57,715 nucleotides of DNA from Vibrio sp. HI00D65 (GTDB lineage: Bacteria; Pseudomonadota; Gammaproteobacteria; Enterobacterales; Vibrionaceae), in NCBI RefSeq assembly GCF_001635455.1, contig NZ_LWEH01000044.1, positions 1-57,715 on the forward strand, in the 5' to 3' direction. The notes beneath the pieces were generated by a model. It had not been told where the DNA came from. It saw nothing but the letters and a program-made list of their open reading frames with translations, and did no database searches. Below are positions 6,612 through 15,243 of the stretch, in pieces; the first letter of the stretch is position 1; every line of letters begins with the position of its first letter. Both the position numbers and the translations under genes were made by a program.

Positions 6612-8705
6612 TTACTCACACAACAATGCCTCAAAATGTGACTCTAAATACTGTGCTTGAGTATCCATCCAATAACTCTTTTCGTCGTCATCCACATCCA
6701 AAATAAGAGGGCTATCTTCAAATACTGCCTTCCAATAGGCTCGCCGTTCCTGGTGATGAACAAAGCTACTTTCGTAATATGTATCAGCCTCTTGTTTGAG
6801 ATCAGCTAAATCCAAATCTCTACACTCCATAGACCAACCACGAGCACCAGCTGCCCAATACAGAAACTCATCAACCTTGGTACGTGACTCGTCACCTTCA
6901 AACGTCACTGAAAACCGGTTACCACTAGAGGCATGCACTCCACGTTCGCGAATTTCTTGGTTTACCTTTTCTGCCTGTTTTTCTAAACGAATAATTCGGC
7001 TCTGCATTTTGTCTGTGAGAGATTTCGGTTTGCCTTGTTTCATGGCTATCGCCTTGGCTTTAATCGTTTGGTCTTTAGCTACCTTCAGCTTTGATATTCT
7101 CCGCTTTAACGGTTTTTTCCACTGGTCTAGCTTATGGCCTAGTTCTTTAATGACTGCCGTCATGTTGTCCGCTTCAAACGATGCCAAGCACTGCCACTTT
7201 GGCGCTCGTGTACATTTAGATATGCTGTAACGATTTCCCTTTATCAGCCCTTGTGCTGAATCCCCTCCTTTAGCGGCATAGCCCACAGCCTTAATGATGT
7301 AAGAGCCGGCAGCCTTTGGCTTTTTGATTCTCTCGAGTGTTGCAAATCCGTGTCCCCAAATTTTTTCTAGACGTTTTGCCCAGGCACTAAAGAACCTAGG
7401 TTCAACATTCCACTTTAAAAGAACATGTACGTGGGGGTTGGGTTCACCATCCTCATTTGCAGGACACTCAGCGACCCAAATGTAATGAAAGTCGAGCGGT
7501 TTATCTGTTGGGCCAACGTCACTAGGCTTTCCAATATATGCCGGCACTTTTTCAGCTTTTAAATCACAATATTTCTGGCCGCTATCTGTATCAACTTGGA
7601 CTGTATGATCAGCAACCCAACCTCTTTGATACATTTTCTTCATCGCATCAAGAATCCGAGACACCTCTTTGCCCATTGTGGTTTCAATAGTTTTCTCTAA
7701 GGTAAACTCAGCTTTCGGCTTGTCTTCCAAGCGGCAGTAATCACCTGCTATCTCACCACCTCCATTCATCAACTTAGTCCGAGGTCTATTGGCAAATGGG
7801 ACCGTTGAATAAGGCCCACCGATATCCATGACCGGCAACGCCACTCGTTTCTCAGCCGGGCTACTCGCATAAGTCACCATGTTTCTTCGATAGCGGATAG
7901 GATGACGCGCACCAAGATGCCCGAGAGCAGATTCATCGGCCATACCACCAAAAATCGCCAATCGCTGAGCTTTGGTAAACGTCAGAGTGAGGAACGTAGT
8001 GAATCCATCATTGCAAATTGCTGAATACGCAGCACTTTCAAAAATCTGGGTAACAGCTCGCTTGGTTAATTTGTCTGTGTATCTATCACCACTGTTTGCT
8101 ACAGGTGCTTTGCTCGCCGGTGTTTGTGTTATGTGCTGAATTCGATACTGGTTAAAGCATTCACGTTGCTGCAGTTGTACCGATGTGGGAAGGATTTTGG
8201 GTTCACAGCGGTTTTCCCTCCCCTTTTCACGCAGCACAGCAGGCTGATTTCGCTCTGTAGAGCCATAGAGCGAGTCGTGGTTGAAATACGACTCTGGGCT
8301 TTGTAACACTTCTGATGGATTCACTACCTTGTCCAGAAGCCTCAGAGTGCGACGATTTCGCTCAATTCGATGCCTGTATTTTTCTGTCTGACTTTTGCGC
8401 CCTTTGACAGGCCTAGTGTTTTCGGCGATTCTCGCCGCCGCTTCGCGGTCGTGTTCCGTGCGATGGTTAAGCGCTTTAAAGAGATCGGTCGATTTCTGAA
8501 GCTCCACTTCTCGCTTCGATCTCTGGTTAAAAACGCGATCGTAAATTGGGATTTTCTTCACCAAACCGGAATCTAGAAGCGCTTGCTCTTGGTCGGTGTA
8601 AATTTTGGATACTAAAAAACCAGCGTTAAAGCTGGCATCGTTTCTGCGAATTTTATCGAGGGGCATTACAGCCCCTACGCTATAGAGAAGTTCATTCAAT
8701 TCCAT
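6612..8705 (-). CDS. Replication endonuclease, phage GPA family (P2 protein A-like)
   Basis: A 697-aa protein, close in size to P2 gene A product. The HUH metal motif is seen as NPHVHVLLKW, preceded by DFHYIWVAECPANEDGEPN. About 70 residues later comes the nicking motif SYIIKAVGYAAKGG, with two tyrosines spaced Y-x2-K-x3-Y as in two-tyrosine initiators. The enzyme nicks the origin and starts rolling-circle replication; in P2 the origin lies within the A gene. The N-terminal ~200 residues are basic and the C-terminal ~170 include a coiled, charged region. It is the last large gene of a tightly packed early operon (the preceding gene ends three bases upstream). An element carrying its own initiator could replicate after induction. 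Confidence 0.88.
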   Translation of the reverse strand: MELNELLYSVGAVMPLDKIRRNDASFNAGFLVSKIYTDQEQALLDSGLVKKIPIYDRVFNQRSKREVELQKSTDLFKALNHRTEHDREAAARIAENTRPVKGRKSQTEKYRHRIERNRRTLRLLDKVVNPSEVLQSPESYFNHDSLYGSTERNQPAVLREKGRENRCEPKILPTSVQLQQRECFNQYRIQHITQTPASKAPVANSGDRYTDKLTKRAVTQIFESAAYSAICNDGFTTFLTLTFTKAQRLAIFGGMADESALGHLGARHPIRYRRNMVTYASSPAEKRVALPVMDIGGPYSTVPFANRPRTKLMNGGGEIAGDYCRLEDKPKAEFTLEKTIETTMGKEVSRILDAMKKMYQRGWVADHTVQVDTDSGQKYCDLKAEKVPAYIGKPSDVGPTDKPLDFHYIWVAECPANEDGEPNPHVHVLLKWNVEPRFFSAWAKRLEKIWGHGFATLERIKKPKAAGSYIIKAVGYAAKGGDSAQGLIKGNRYSISKCTRAPKWQCLASFEADNMTAVIKELGHKLDQWKKPLKRRISKLKVAKDQTIKAKAIAMKQGKPKSLTDKMQSRIIRLEKQAEKVNQEIRERGVHASSGNRFSVTFEGDESRTKVDEFLYWAAGARGWSMECRDLDLADLKQEADTYYESSFVHHQERRAYWKAVFEDSPLILDVDDDEKSYWMDTQAQYLESHFEALLCE

Positions 8706-8708
8706 GCA

Positions 8709-8894
8709 TTAACACTCATCCATGAAGTCTTCTGGTTTGCGGGTGATCTTCAGTTGAATTTGAATCGACTCATTTCCCGAAAGCAAAGTACCTAACAACA
8801 CCTCATTATCGGGATGATTACCTTCCAGCATTTCCACTAATAAAGTTTCGATGTATCCCGGAGCCTCAGCGGCCACTTTTAACGCTTCGCTCAT
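8709..8894 (-). CDS. Small early protein, unknown
   Basis: A 61-aa acidic protein (MSEALKVAAEAPGYIETLL...). Its start overlaps the stop of the gene before it by four bases (ATGA) and it ends three bases before rep, so all three are probably translationally coupled. I do not recognise the family. Position between the early regulators and rep matches the small accessory genes of P2-like early operons. Confidence 0.7.
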   Translation of the reverse strand: MSEALKVAAEAPGYIETLLVEMLEGNHPDNEVLLGTLLSGNESIQIQLKITRKPEDFMDEC

Positions 8895-9118
8895 ATCGCC
8901 TCCAACTCCTGGTTTGTCACCACCATGAACCCACTTTTACCCTCACCTTTTGAGATCACGCCTTTGTGCAGGTGGGTACATTCAAGCGTTAAGCAAGCTT
9001 GATTAACCGCATCGTCCATAGAGTCAAATTCCCAAACTTGAACGTTCGCGACCTGTTGAGTCTCTTCGTGGCGAACAATGCCACCACTTGGGCAAAGAAA
9101 CACGGCTGAATATTCCAT
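8891..9118 (-). CDS. Small early protein, unknown
   Basis: A 75-aa protein (MEYSAVFLCPSGGIVRHEE...). Its ATG overlaps the previous stop by one base (TAATG), and its own stop overlaps the next start by four. No known domain is visible; it has an alternating beta pattern and a central VWEFDSMDDAVNQA helix. The tight overlaps support it as a real gene of the early operon. Confidence 0.7.
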   Translation of the reverse strand: MEYSAVFLCPSGGIVRHEETQQVANVQVWEFDSMDDAVNQACLTLECTHLHKGVISKGEGKSGFMVVTNQELEAI

Positions 9119-9405
9119 TAGGCCGCCTCCCCTTTTTGATCTTTGAACTCTGCGATGCGCTCAATTAACGTATCTTCCACTTCTAATAGCTCTTTAAGTG
9201 CAGACTCACTATCCAGTAGCACGATTAAATGAAGCTCTTTGGTGCGATTCCCTTCAAAGTGAAAGACCCCGAAGTACTTATGTTTAGTAGAAAACTCAAT
9301 GCGGAAATCAATCACATCACTGTTCTCAAAAACCAAGTTGTAAATAGAATTGACGGTGTATTGAATAGCGCGTTTGTTCGCGACTTCTTGTGTCTGAGTA
9401 ATCAT
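9118..9405 (-). CDS. Small early protein, unknown
   Basis: A 95-aa protein (MITQTQEVANKRAIQYTVN...). Mixed alpha/beta with a central FGVFHFEGNRTKELHLIVLL segment. It is coupled to the next gene by a one-base overlap and follows the broken 75-codon gene by about 20 bases. I see no catalytic motif and do not recognise the family. Confidence 0.7.
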   Translation of the reverse strand: MITQTQEVANKRAIQYTVNSIYNLVFENSDVIDFRIEFSTKHKYFGVFHFEGNRTKELHLIVLLDSESALKELLEVEDTLIERIAEFKDQKGEAA

Positions 9406-9425
9406 GCTTAATCCTTAGCTTATGG

Positions 9426-9650
9426 TTATGACCAGTTACGTTTGATGCTTCTTGCTCTGCGGTTAATCGCCGTTTTTAACGTTGGGCTCTCCGCTTCTTC
9501 GTAGTCAGTTCGCAACTTGGAAAGAACACCGTCTCGTACTTGAGCTTTGACTTGCTTGAGCATTGCTAAGCCTTTGGTTTTCTGCTCTTGGCTTAGGCTG
9601 TATGCAGGTAAATCCGGGCAAGGTCTATGAATTGGGTTAGTCTATTCCAT
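9426..9650 (-). pseudogene. Small basic early gene with a stop at codon 3
   Basis: A well placed AGGAG precedes the ATG at 9650, but the third codon is TAG (9642-9644). The frame is then open for another 71 codons to TAA at 9426, encoding PCPDLPAYSLSQEQKTKGLA followed by a basic tail ending in INRRARSIKRNWS. A single CAG-to-TAG change would explain it. The next in-frame ATG (9563) would give a 45-aa product without an evident ribosome binding site. It lies between the CII-like gene and the 95-aa gene in the same operon. Sequencing error or suppression would be alternatives. Confidence 0.6.
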
Positions 9651-9660
9651 TCGGGCTCTC

Positions 9661-10200
9661 CTAAGTCAGTCCGGGAATAGCCGAACCATTGGCGACTAAA
9701 TCCACACTCATGGCTAAGAATGGGGAAACGCCTTTTGTGCGGCTTTCGATATCGTTGATAAGAAGCACAAGGTTGCTAATACCCGCCTGTGCCTTTTGGA
9801 TAATAATGTGTTTGTTGGTGCGGCTTAGGCGATCGTTCCCAGCATGTTCTAAAGCCATGCGAGATAAGTCACCCGAGTGCACCGCGTTTTCTAATGCGCG
9901 TTTAATGAAAGTCTCTTCACTCGCATCATTAGGGATTTGTGCTGTCACTACGCCGAGGCCAAGCAAAAGGCTATTTAGAATGGTGAAGTTGCCACTGGCC
10001 TTAGTGATGAGCACAAGCTCGACATTGGTAAGGATGTGCGGTTGCTCTGGGTTAAGCTTGTTACGAAGCATGGTCGCATTCATGCCCACGGCTTTCGCTA
10101 ACTTGGTCATGTTCTCCGAGTTCGCAAATGCACAGCACGCTTCATTAAATGCCTTTTGTTTAAAGCCACGGAATTCGCACATTGAGTCAATTTCGTTCAT
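9661..10200 (-). CDS. Phage regulatory protein, CII family
   Basis: A 179-aa protein starting at ATG 10200 (MNEIDSMCEFRGFKQKAF). It carries an N-terminal helix-turn-helix, MTKLAKAVGMNATMLRNKLN, followed by a segment with KASGNFTILNSLLLGLGV, which matches the phage CII (CP76-like) family found beside Cox in P2-related and Vibrio temperate phages. It is thought to act as a transcriptional regulator of the early operon. It follows the Cox-like gene and a possible 32-aa ORF on the same strand. A TTG six bases further upstream is the longest possible start but has no better ribosome binding site. Confidence 0.8.
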   Translation of the reverse strand: MNEIDSMCEFRGFKQKAFNEACCAFANSENMTKLAKAVGMNATMLRNKLNPEQPHILTNVELVLITKASGNFTILNSLLLGLGVVTAQIPNDASEETFIKRALENAVHSGDLSRMALEHAGNDRLSRTNKHIIIQKAQAGISNLVLLINDIESRTKGVSPFLAMSVDLVANGSAIPGLT

Positions 10201-10209
10201 AACCAATAC

Positions 10210-10308
10210 TCAATTGAAGACAAACGGGATGAAAACGAAAACCCAACCAAGAATATTGAGCCACAACGGGCAATACTCTTTGGTTGGCATTAGGGAGGAA
10301 AAACGCAT
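10210..10308 (-). CDS. Possible 32-aa membrane peptide
   Basis: A short frame between the Cox-like and CII-like genes, beginning MRFSSLMPTKEYCPLWLNIL and ending in a hydrophobic VFVFIPFVFN tail, so it would form one membrane helix. It fills almost the whole gap (six bases from cox, nine to cII), which is the argument for it being a gene. The ribosome binding site (GGGTAGG) is imperfect. Confidence 0.4.
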   Translation of the reverse strand: MRFSSLMPTKEYCPLWLNILGWVFVFIPFVFN

Positions 10309-10314
10309 AGCGGC

Positions 10315-10527
10315 CTACCCTAACTTTTCCATCGTTTCACGAGTCGCCATTTCAACTAGGGCGATCATATTGATAAGCGGGGTTTCCTTACCTTTTGCTT
10401 TGGTTTTAATAGGTAAGCGACCGTCAGCAACCCAATCCATGATGGTACGTTTAGGCATACCAGAGAACTGAGAGTATTGGTCGTACGTCATGAAAGGCGT
10501 ATTTAGGACTACTTGATATGAGAGCAT
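10315..10527 (-). CDS. cox: Cox-like DNA-binding protein (excisionase/lytic regulator)
   Basis: A 70-aa protein with a helix-turn-helix near residues 16-36, DQYSQFSGMPKRTIMDWVADG, followed by a basic wing (RLPIKTKAKGKETP) and a helical tail. Size, motif and its place as the first gene opposite the CI repressor match P2-type Cox. Cox proteins repress the lysogenic promoter and direct excision together with Int. The gene diverges from ci with 91 bases between the two starts. Confidence 0.8.
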   Translation of the reverse strand: MLSYQVVLNTPFMTYDQYSQFSGMPKRTIMDWVADGRLPIKTKAKGKETPLINMIALVEMATRETMEKLG

Positions 10528-10564
10528 AGTGCTATCCTTTTATGTTATTGAATGTTTTATACGG

Positions 10565-10590
10565 GAATGATTAGTTGCACCTCATCATTC
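10565..10590. promoter_or_regulatory. Candidate operator between cox and ci
   Basis: A 7-bp perfect inverted repeat, GAATGAT (10565-10571) and ATCATTC (10584-10590), lies in the middle of the 91-base divergent gap. It is the likely binding site for CI, Cox or both and would act as the lysis/lysogeny switch. Confidence 0.5.
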
Positions 10591-10618
10591 ACCCAACAAG
10601 GCGAATATTAGATCGATT

Positions 10619-11245
10619 ATGAGTGATTATCAAGACTTGGATCGCCCAATTGAGTATTTAAAAGGGCGTGAAGTAACCGAAAAATTGAAAGAGATCACTA
10701 ATTCACGTGATTTCCTGTCACTTGCAGAGGTTCTTGGCGTACCGAAATCAACGATTTCCACATGGCACCAACGTAAATTAACACCTTATGAGATAATTAT
10801 TAGGACTCACTTGAGAACTGGAGCATCTGTTTCTTATATGGCTACTGGTGTAGGTGAGGCTTTCCCTGACAAAAACACGCAAAAGCATGTTTCCAAGAGG
10901 AATGAAGCGAAGACACTGTTTGACATCGATCACTTCGCCTTAGTGAACGGAAAGCTTATAGGGAATGAAACGTTAGCGTTTGATAAAAGCTACTTAGACA
11001 AACTTGGAGTTCTGAATGTAATGGGCATCGAGCATGATGGGACAACATTCATTGTCGATAAAGAAGTTCGCCAAGCAGTAAGCGGTACTTACTTAGTAGA
11101 TATGGACGGCCTACTCTCACTTAACGAGATTCAGCGCCTTCCAGGTAAAAAACTAGCGATTAGCTTTAACGGATCGACATTAACCGTTGAGGAAGATGAT
11201 GTGAGAGTTGTGGGGCGTGTCGCATTAATAATGGAGAAGTGCTAA
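10619..11245 (+). CDS. CI-type phage repressor
   Basis: A 208-aa protein. The N-terminal domain has the phage CI helix-turn-helix pattern (LSLAEVLGVPKSTISTWHQR), then a linker, then a C-terminal beta-rich domain (FDIDHFALVNGKLIGNE...) like the CI C-terminal oligomerisation/S24-type domain. It would hold the early operon silent in the lysogen. I see no clear Ser-Lys autoproteolysis dyad in context, so induction by RecA cleavage is uncertain. A hairpin (GAGCTCA/TGAGCTC, about 11250) follows its stop. Confidence 0.85.
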   Translation: MSDYQDLDRPIEYLKGREVTEKLKEITNSRDFLSLAEVLGVPKSTISTWHQRKLTPYEIIIRTHLRTGASVSYMATGVGEAFPDKNTQKHVSKRNEAKTLFDIDHFALVNGKLIGNETLAFDKSYLDKLGVLNVMGIEHDGTTFIVDKEVRQAVSGTYLVDMDGLLSLNEIQRLPGKKLAISFNGSTLTVEEDDVRVVGRVALIMEKC

Positions 11246-11368
11246 CGGCTGAGCTCATTCTTTGAGCTCATTCGCAGTCAACCTAGTTAACGGTATCGCT
11301 AACATCTAAATGGGTTATTATCACCCTGTCCTATCGGGGAAGGACGTTAACACCTTTGCTTGCAAACT

Positions 11369-11397
11369 AAAAAAGGCTGCCATTTGGCAGCCTTTTT
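11369..11397. terminator. Bidirectional rho-independent terminator
   Basis: A 7-bp stem GGCTGCC/GGCAGCC with loop ATTT is flanked by A and T runs on both sides. It separates the repressor from the retron cargo. Confidence 0.85.
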
Positions 11398-11613
11398 CTT
11401 TGGATTAAGCTTCAGGAAAGAGCTTTGCCGCTTGATTGTCATGGATACAAAAGCAAAGTGGCCGGGATATAGTAAATCTTGTGACAAATGAGATGCCCCA
11501 GACAAGTACACAATATTATGTACAATTTTTTCCTAAGCTAGTTGAGCTACAATATTCGTTCTAAAAGACTTCTAAATATCTCAGCTATGTAACCAAGGTA
11601 TAATTCCTAATCT

Positions 11614-12720
11614 TTATTTGATATTAGACTCAAAAACTTCAACTAAACCTTTAACCTTTTGCATACATTTAGCATTAACACAACCATATTTATCATTATA
11701 GCTCATGAGTGATAACAAGTATGAACGATAACCTTTAATTTTATTTTGCAATTGATCATCCGCATACTTAGAATAGAATTCATAGTTTTTTCCATATTTT
11801 CTAATGAATTTACTAGGGTTAAGATTAAACACCTTATCCATTATATATATTGGATCTTTTTCCTTTTTAAGCAATACAGAGAGTTTTTTTAACGGTTTAA
11901 GTTTTTTATCCGACAATCTGATATTTCCCACTGGCTTTTCTATATATTCATGAAAGAAGCCTTTATTTATTTTTGTGTTCTGTACAACATATCCATTTAA
12001 AGATATAGTATTCTCAGCTGCTTTTCTTTTTTTTCTATTCAACTTGAGAGAAAGTGTGGATACAAAAATAGAAATATCTCTTTCAAATTGTTCAGAATGT
12101 AAATACTTACTACTTTCACAAGAGAAAAGCATATCATCAGCATAACGAGTATAGACAATACCCTTCTCTTCACACATTTTCTGAATAAGAATATCTATTC
12201 GTCTGAAAATTATATTTGATATTACAGGAGAAGAAGAGAAACCTATAGGCAAAATGTCTTTTCCACGAAAGTCTTCTTCAATATAGGTGTCGCTAACCCT
12301 ATGGGTAACAGACATATATGCAATATCTAGAGCTGAATATTTAGCCCCATTTTTTTCATTATTAAAATATTGAGAAAGTAATTTTTTTACTTCAATCGAA
12401 GGGATTGAATGGAAAAATTCTTTTATATCTAGCCTAAGGAAATAATACCCATGGACGTGAGGTCTTAGAAAATCATAATAAGATTTACATTGAACAAAAC
12501 CACAAGCAGACGAATTAATGGGAATTTTATCTAGAACAATCTTAGTTATTCTATTATTTATACTTTTATGTTCAGACCCCCTAGATATCTCGAAAAACCT
12601 ATCTCCACCAACCTTAAATTCACTAACAGAAGGAGAGAAATCGCTTAAAAGAGCTTTATTTCCATTAAGTATTGCTTTCTTAAAGAAATCATCACTGATC
12701 TTTTTTTTATTTTTAATCAT
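11614..12720 (-). CDS. Retron-type reverse transcriptase
   Basis: A 368-aa reverse transcriptase. Visible blocks: motif A in LRLDIKEFFHSIP, the LPIGFSSSPVISN block (motif 4), the catalytic YTRYADDMLFS (YADD), and a LNRKKRK/LNGYVVQN block in the place of the retron VTG region. It reverse transcribes the adjacent msd RNA into a branched RNA-DNA hybrid that holds the effector in check until phage infection. The ATG at 12720 lies three bases after the a2 arm of the predicted retron RNA. The gene is distinctly A/T-rich compared with the phage-like genes on its left. The family call is firm; the subtype is by context. Confidence 0.88.
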   Translation of the reverse strand: MIKNKKKISDDFFKKAILNGNKALLSDFSPSVSEFKVGGDRFFEISRGSEHKSINNRITKIVLDKIPINSSACGFVQCKSYYDFLRPHVHGYYFLRLDIKEFFHSIPSIEVKKLLSQYFNNEKNGAKYSALDIAYMSVTHRVSDTYIEEDFRGKDILPIGFSSSPVISNIIFRRIDILIQKMCEEKGIVYTRYADDMLFSCESSKYLHSEQFERDISIFVSTLSLKLNRKKRKAAENTISLNGYVVQNTKINKGFFHEYIEKPVGNIRLSDKKLKPLKKLSVLLKKEKDPIYIMDKVFNLNPSKFIRKYGKNYEFYSKYADDQLQNKIKGYRSYLLSLMSYNDKYGCVNAKCMQKVKGLVEVFESNIK

Positions 12721-12723
12721 AGA

Positions 12724-12922
12724 GCTTCAACCCGATACAAAAGAACACAATTACACCGTAGGTGTGTATTTAGCGCACAATAATCACAGTGACTAAATTA
12801 GCAATCATTAGGACTATGCTCGAAGCTAGAGGAAGTTGGACTTTTTCAAGCAAGGAGCGGGAGAGGCAAGCTCTCAGATATATGTCGAAACTCATATCTC
12901 CCCTCTACTATCGGGTTGAAGC
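12724..12922 (-). ncRNA. Predicted retron msr-msd RNA
   Basis: A perfect 14-bp inverted repeat bounds this segment: TATCGGGTTGAAGC at 12909-12922 and GCTTCAACCCGATA at 12724-12737. Such a1/a2 arms are the hallmark of retron RNAs, and the RNA is expected just upstream of the reverse transcriptase, as here. Inside are an AGATAT/ATATCT stem-loop close to a1, a hairpin at 12768-12798 (ATTTAG/CTAAAT with an inner CAC/GTG), and a small ACACC/GGTGT hairpin at 12753-12765. The first 31 bases overlap the 3' end of the ATPase gene. The priming guanosine and the msr/msd border cannot be assigned by eye. Confidence 0.8.
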
Positions 12923-15009
12923 ATACGAATAATATCATAGAATTCAGGGAAGTAAACTCTAAATGTCGTTCCAAATGGTTGATTTCTATTTAAAGATTCT
13001 TTTTCAACGAACTCAACAGCATGATTTAAGAAACATGTCGTCCACCCATCGGTTTTTTCAAGATATTTATTGCGTACAGTACTCTCTTCCAGTAGTTTCA
13101 TTAGCATTTTTGCATGCCTAGAAGTATACCTCAGCTTACCGCTTACCTTTTTATTTTTATCTAAGGTTTGTTTATAGGCTTCAATATTAAAATGATTATA
13201 GTCAGTCAACGCCATTGATTTACCATTAAAAATAATTCTAATGTAATCAATGAGCATACTCTCTGTAACATACTTGCTCCGTTCTATACGCTGCAATATA
13301 GCATCGAAATTAGAGTTATACTTTTTATCTAACCATTCATATACAATTTCTGAGCTATCTTCCTGAATTAAACAGCCCTCTAAAGTAGTTCTATTTATAT
13401 AAATATTTTTATCAAGTAATCTACTCTTAACCGCTGTAAATATTGAATCGAAGTCAGATTCGTCAATAAATCGTTGAGACGTAGTATTCACTATGACTTC
13501 CTTATTTATAACTTCAAGTAATTTCTCTACATTTTCTCTCTTTTTTTTGAACTTCTTACTGAACCCAAACTTATACTTATTCAACTCTGACTTTAAAGTA
13601 TCCGCTTTAAAATTGAAATAGTCGCCATTTTTCCCTAGCTTTATACACAGACTCTTAGGTTCGCCTTTAACTGAAATTGCCTTGTCTGCATCAAATAAAA
13701 ACAAATATGGAATAGAAGAATTTGAATAAGAAGGGTTAATTCTTTCACCAATTACATTACTACTACATTTATAAATATCTACATGTCTCAAATGTGGAAA
13801 GTGCTCGGTCATTTTCATATTTCCAAAAGCTTCTAATTCACTTTCCCCCTCAACAAATAAAATAAAATCGCTGAAGAACAATCTTGCTTCATTATCACTA
13901 AAAATATTTATAAAACTTTCATTATCATAGGTAGAGTTCAGTTTGCTAATCTTAGTTTTACCATCTAGCTTCTTCTGAAAGCAATAAACACGCTGTCTAT
14001 TTCTGAATTTTTTAATTATCTCTTTTACTATATTCGGCGAGTGAGTTGTCAAGAATACTTTTGGTCTAGTTACTCGATCATCTTTGTTTTCATTATATTT
14101 ATAACTAACATATACATCTTGAATTAAAACCTCATTCATTTTCGGATGTAAACCTAGCTCTGGTTCATCAATAAAAACAAATGGTGTTATATATTCTCTT
14201 CTTGATATTGTGATTAGTATCTTTAGAAAGGTTTTTATAAAATGAAATGAGTTGGTTCCATCTGAATGAAATTTTAGATCATTCTCATCTATTTCAAATC
14301 GGTAACCTTTTAATCCAGCTTTTATATAACTCAATACCTTTTCTTTCTGAGAACTTGGCTTTGTAGAAATAGTTTTGTTTAAATCCAAAACATAATTCTT
14401 ATACGAGTTATCACCATTAGAATTAATTGACTCATCAAAAAAATCGATTACAGATTGATCATCAATTTTCGATAAATTGAAAGATTTAATTCTTGATATA
14501 AGGTCCCATAAACTATCCCACTCATGTAAATCCATGTGTCTAGGTTCAATATGAAAAAATGGAAAAAGGTAAAGGATAAGGTTTAAAGTTTGTTTATCTT
14601 TGGTTGACCACTTAACTTTACCATCGTTGTAAATATTAAGTGTTAGAGTATAAGTAGTGAAGTCATCATCATAGCGCACTAATGAGAATATACTTCTTTT
14701 GTGTGCCGGCACAAGTTTACGAATGATAAAATCAAAATACTTATTTTTAGGTTGGCTTCTGGCCATCCTAAAAATCCTCGTCATATCGAAAGTTAATGAT
14801 ATAGTGCCTTTATACGAATAATTTGAGTTTAACTTGGGAGGTAGTTCTTCTTTACCTTCTAGTTTGTTATAAAAGAATTTGAGGACTTTAAGTAAATTTG
14901 ATTTCCCGACGTTATTACGACCGACAATGCAATTCAAGTCGTTTAAGTTATCTACGTTTAGCTCATCGAATGATAGCAAGTTTGTAACTTTTATAGCCTG
15001 TACTGTCAT
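12892..15009 (-). CDS. OLD-family ATPase with TOPRIM domain (retron effector)
   Basis: A 705-aa protein. The N-terminal ABC-type ATPase has Walker A GRNNVGKSN (about residue 30), a FVFIDEPELGLHP signature/Walker B, and the switch histidine in FLTTHSPN. The C-terminal half has TOPRIM acidic motifs EGESELE and LFDADK, as in OLD nucleases. In known retrons an ATPase/TOPRIM protein is the toxic effector, released when the retron DNA is disturbed. Here it lies upstream of the RNA and RT, and its last codons (LQPDSRGEI) are encoded by the a1 arm of the RNA. It resembles type I-B (Eco8-like) retron effectors in domain content. A Gabija-like or free OLD protein is the alternative, but the RNA and RT argue against it. 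Confidence 0.85.
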   Translation of the reverse strand: MTVQAIKVTNLLSFDELNVDNLNDLNCIVGRNNVGKSNLLKVLKFFYNKLEGKEELPPKLNSNYSYKGTISLTFDMTRIFRMARSQPKNKYFDFIIRKLVPAHKRSIFSLVRYDDDFTTYTLTLNIYNDGKVKWSTKDKQTLNLILYLFPFFHIEPRHMDLHEWDSLWDLISRIKSFNLSKIDDQSVIDFFDESINSNGDNSYKNYVLDLNKTISTKPSSQKEKVLSYIKAGLKGYRFEIDENDLKFHSDGTNSFHFIKTFLKILITISRREYITPFVFIDEPELGLHPKMNEVLIQDVYVSYKYNENKDDRVTRPKVFLTTHSPNIVKEIIKKFRNRQRVYCFQKKLDGKTKISKLNSTYDNESFINIFSDNEARLFFSDFILFVEGESELEAFGNMKMTEHFPHLRHVDIYKCSSNVIGERINPSYSNSSIPYLFLFDADKAISVKGEPKSLCIKLGKNGDYFNFKADTLKSELNKYKFGFSKKFKKKRENVEKLLEVINKEVIVNTTSQRFIDESDFDSIFTAVKSRLLDKNIYINRTTLEGCLIQEDSSEIVYEWLDKKYNSNFDAILQRIERSKYVTESMLIDYIRIIFNGKSMALTDYNHFNIEAYKQTLDKNKKVSGKLRYTSRHAKMLMKLLEESTVRNKYLEKTDGWTTCFLNHAVEFVEKESLNRNQPFGTTFRVYFPEFYDIIRMLQPDSRGEI

Positions 15010-15243
15010 ATAAATCTCTTTTTAAACAATCATATCAAACACTTAAATGAGTTACCACACAAAGCTTTGTTTACTTTGCTAAATCTGACTAAAATCATCC
15101 AGAAAGTGTGTTGGACAGTTTTACTAGAGTTAGTATTCAACAAAAAAAATCACTTATTGTGCTTTCATATTTAAGGTTTACTTAGGGAACTTATTGTAAT
15201 TTAATCAATCCATATTAGTGTGCAGGCTAGTATCTTCTCTGAA

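Noticed and set aside
12892..15009. Reading the ATPase alone as a Gabija or free OLD defence protein.
   Set aside because: No UvrD-like helicase (GajB) follows, and the RNA arm inside its 3' end ties it to the reverse transcriptase.
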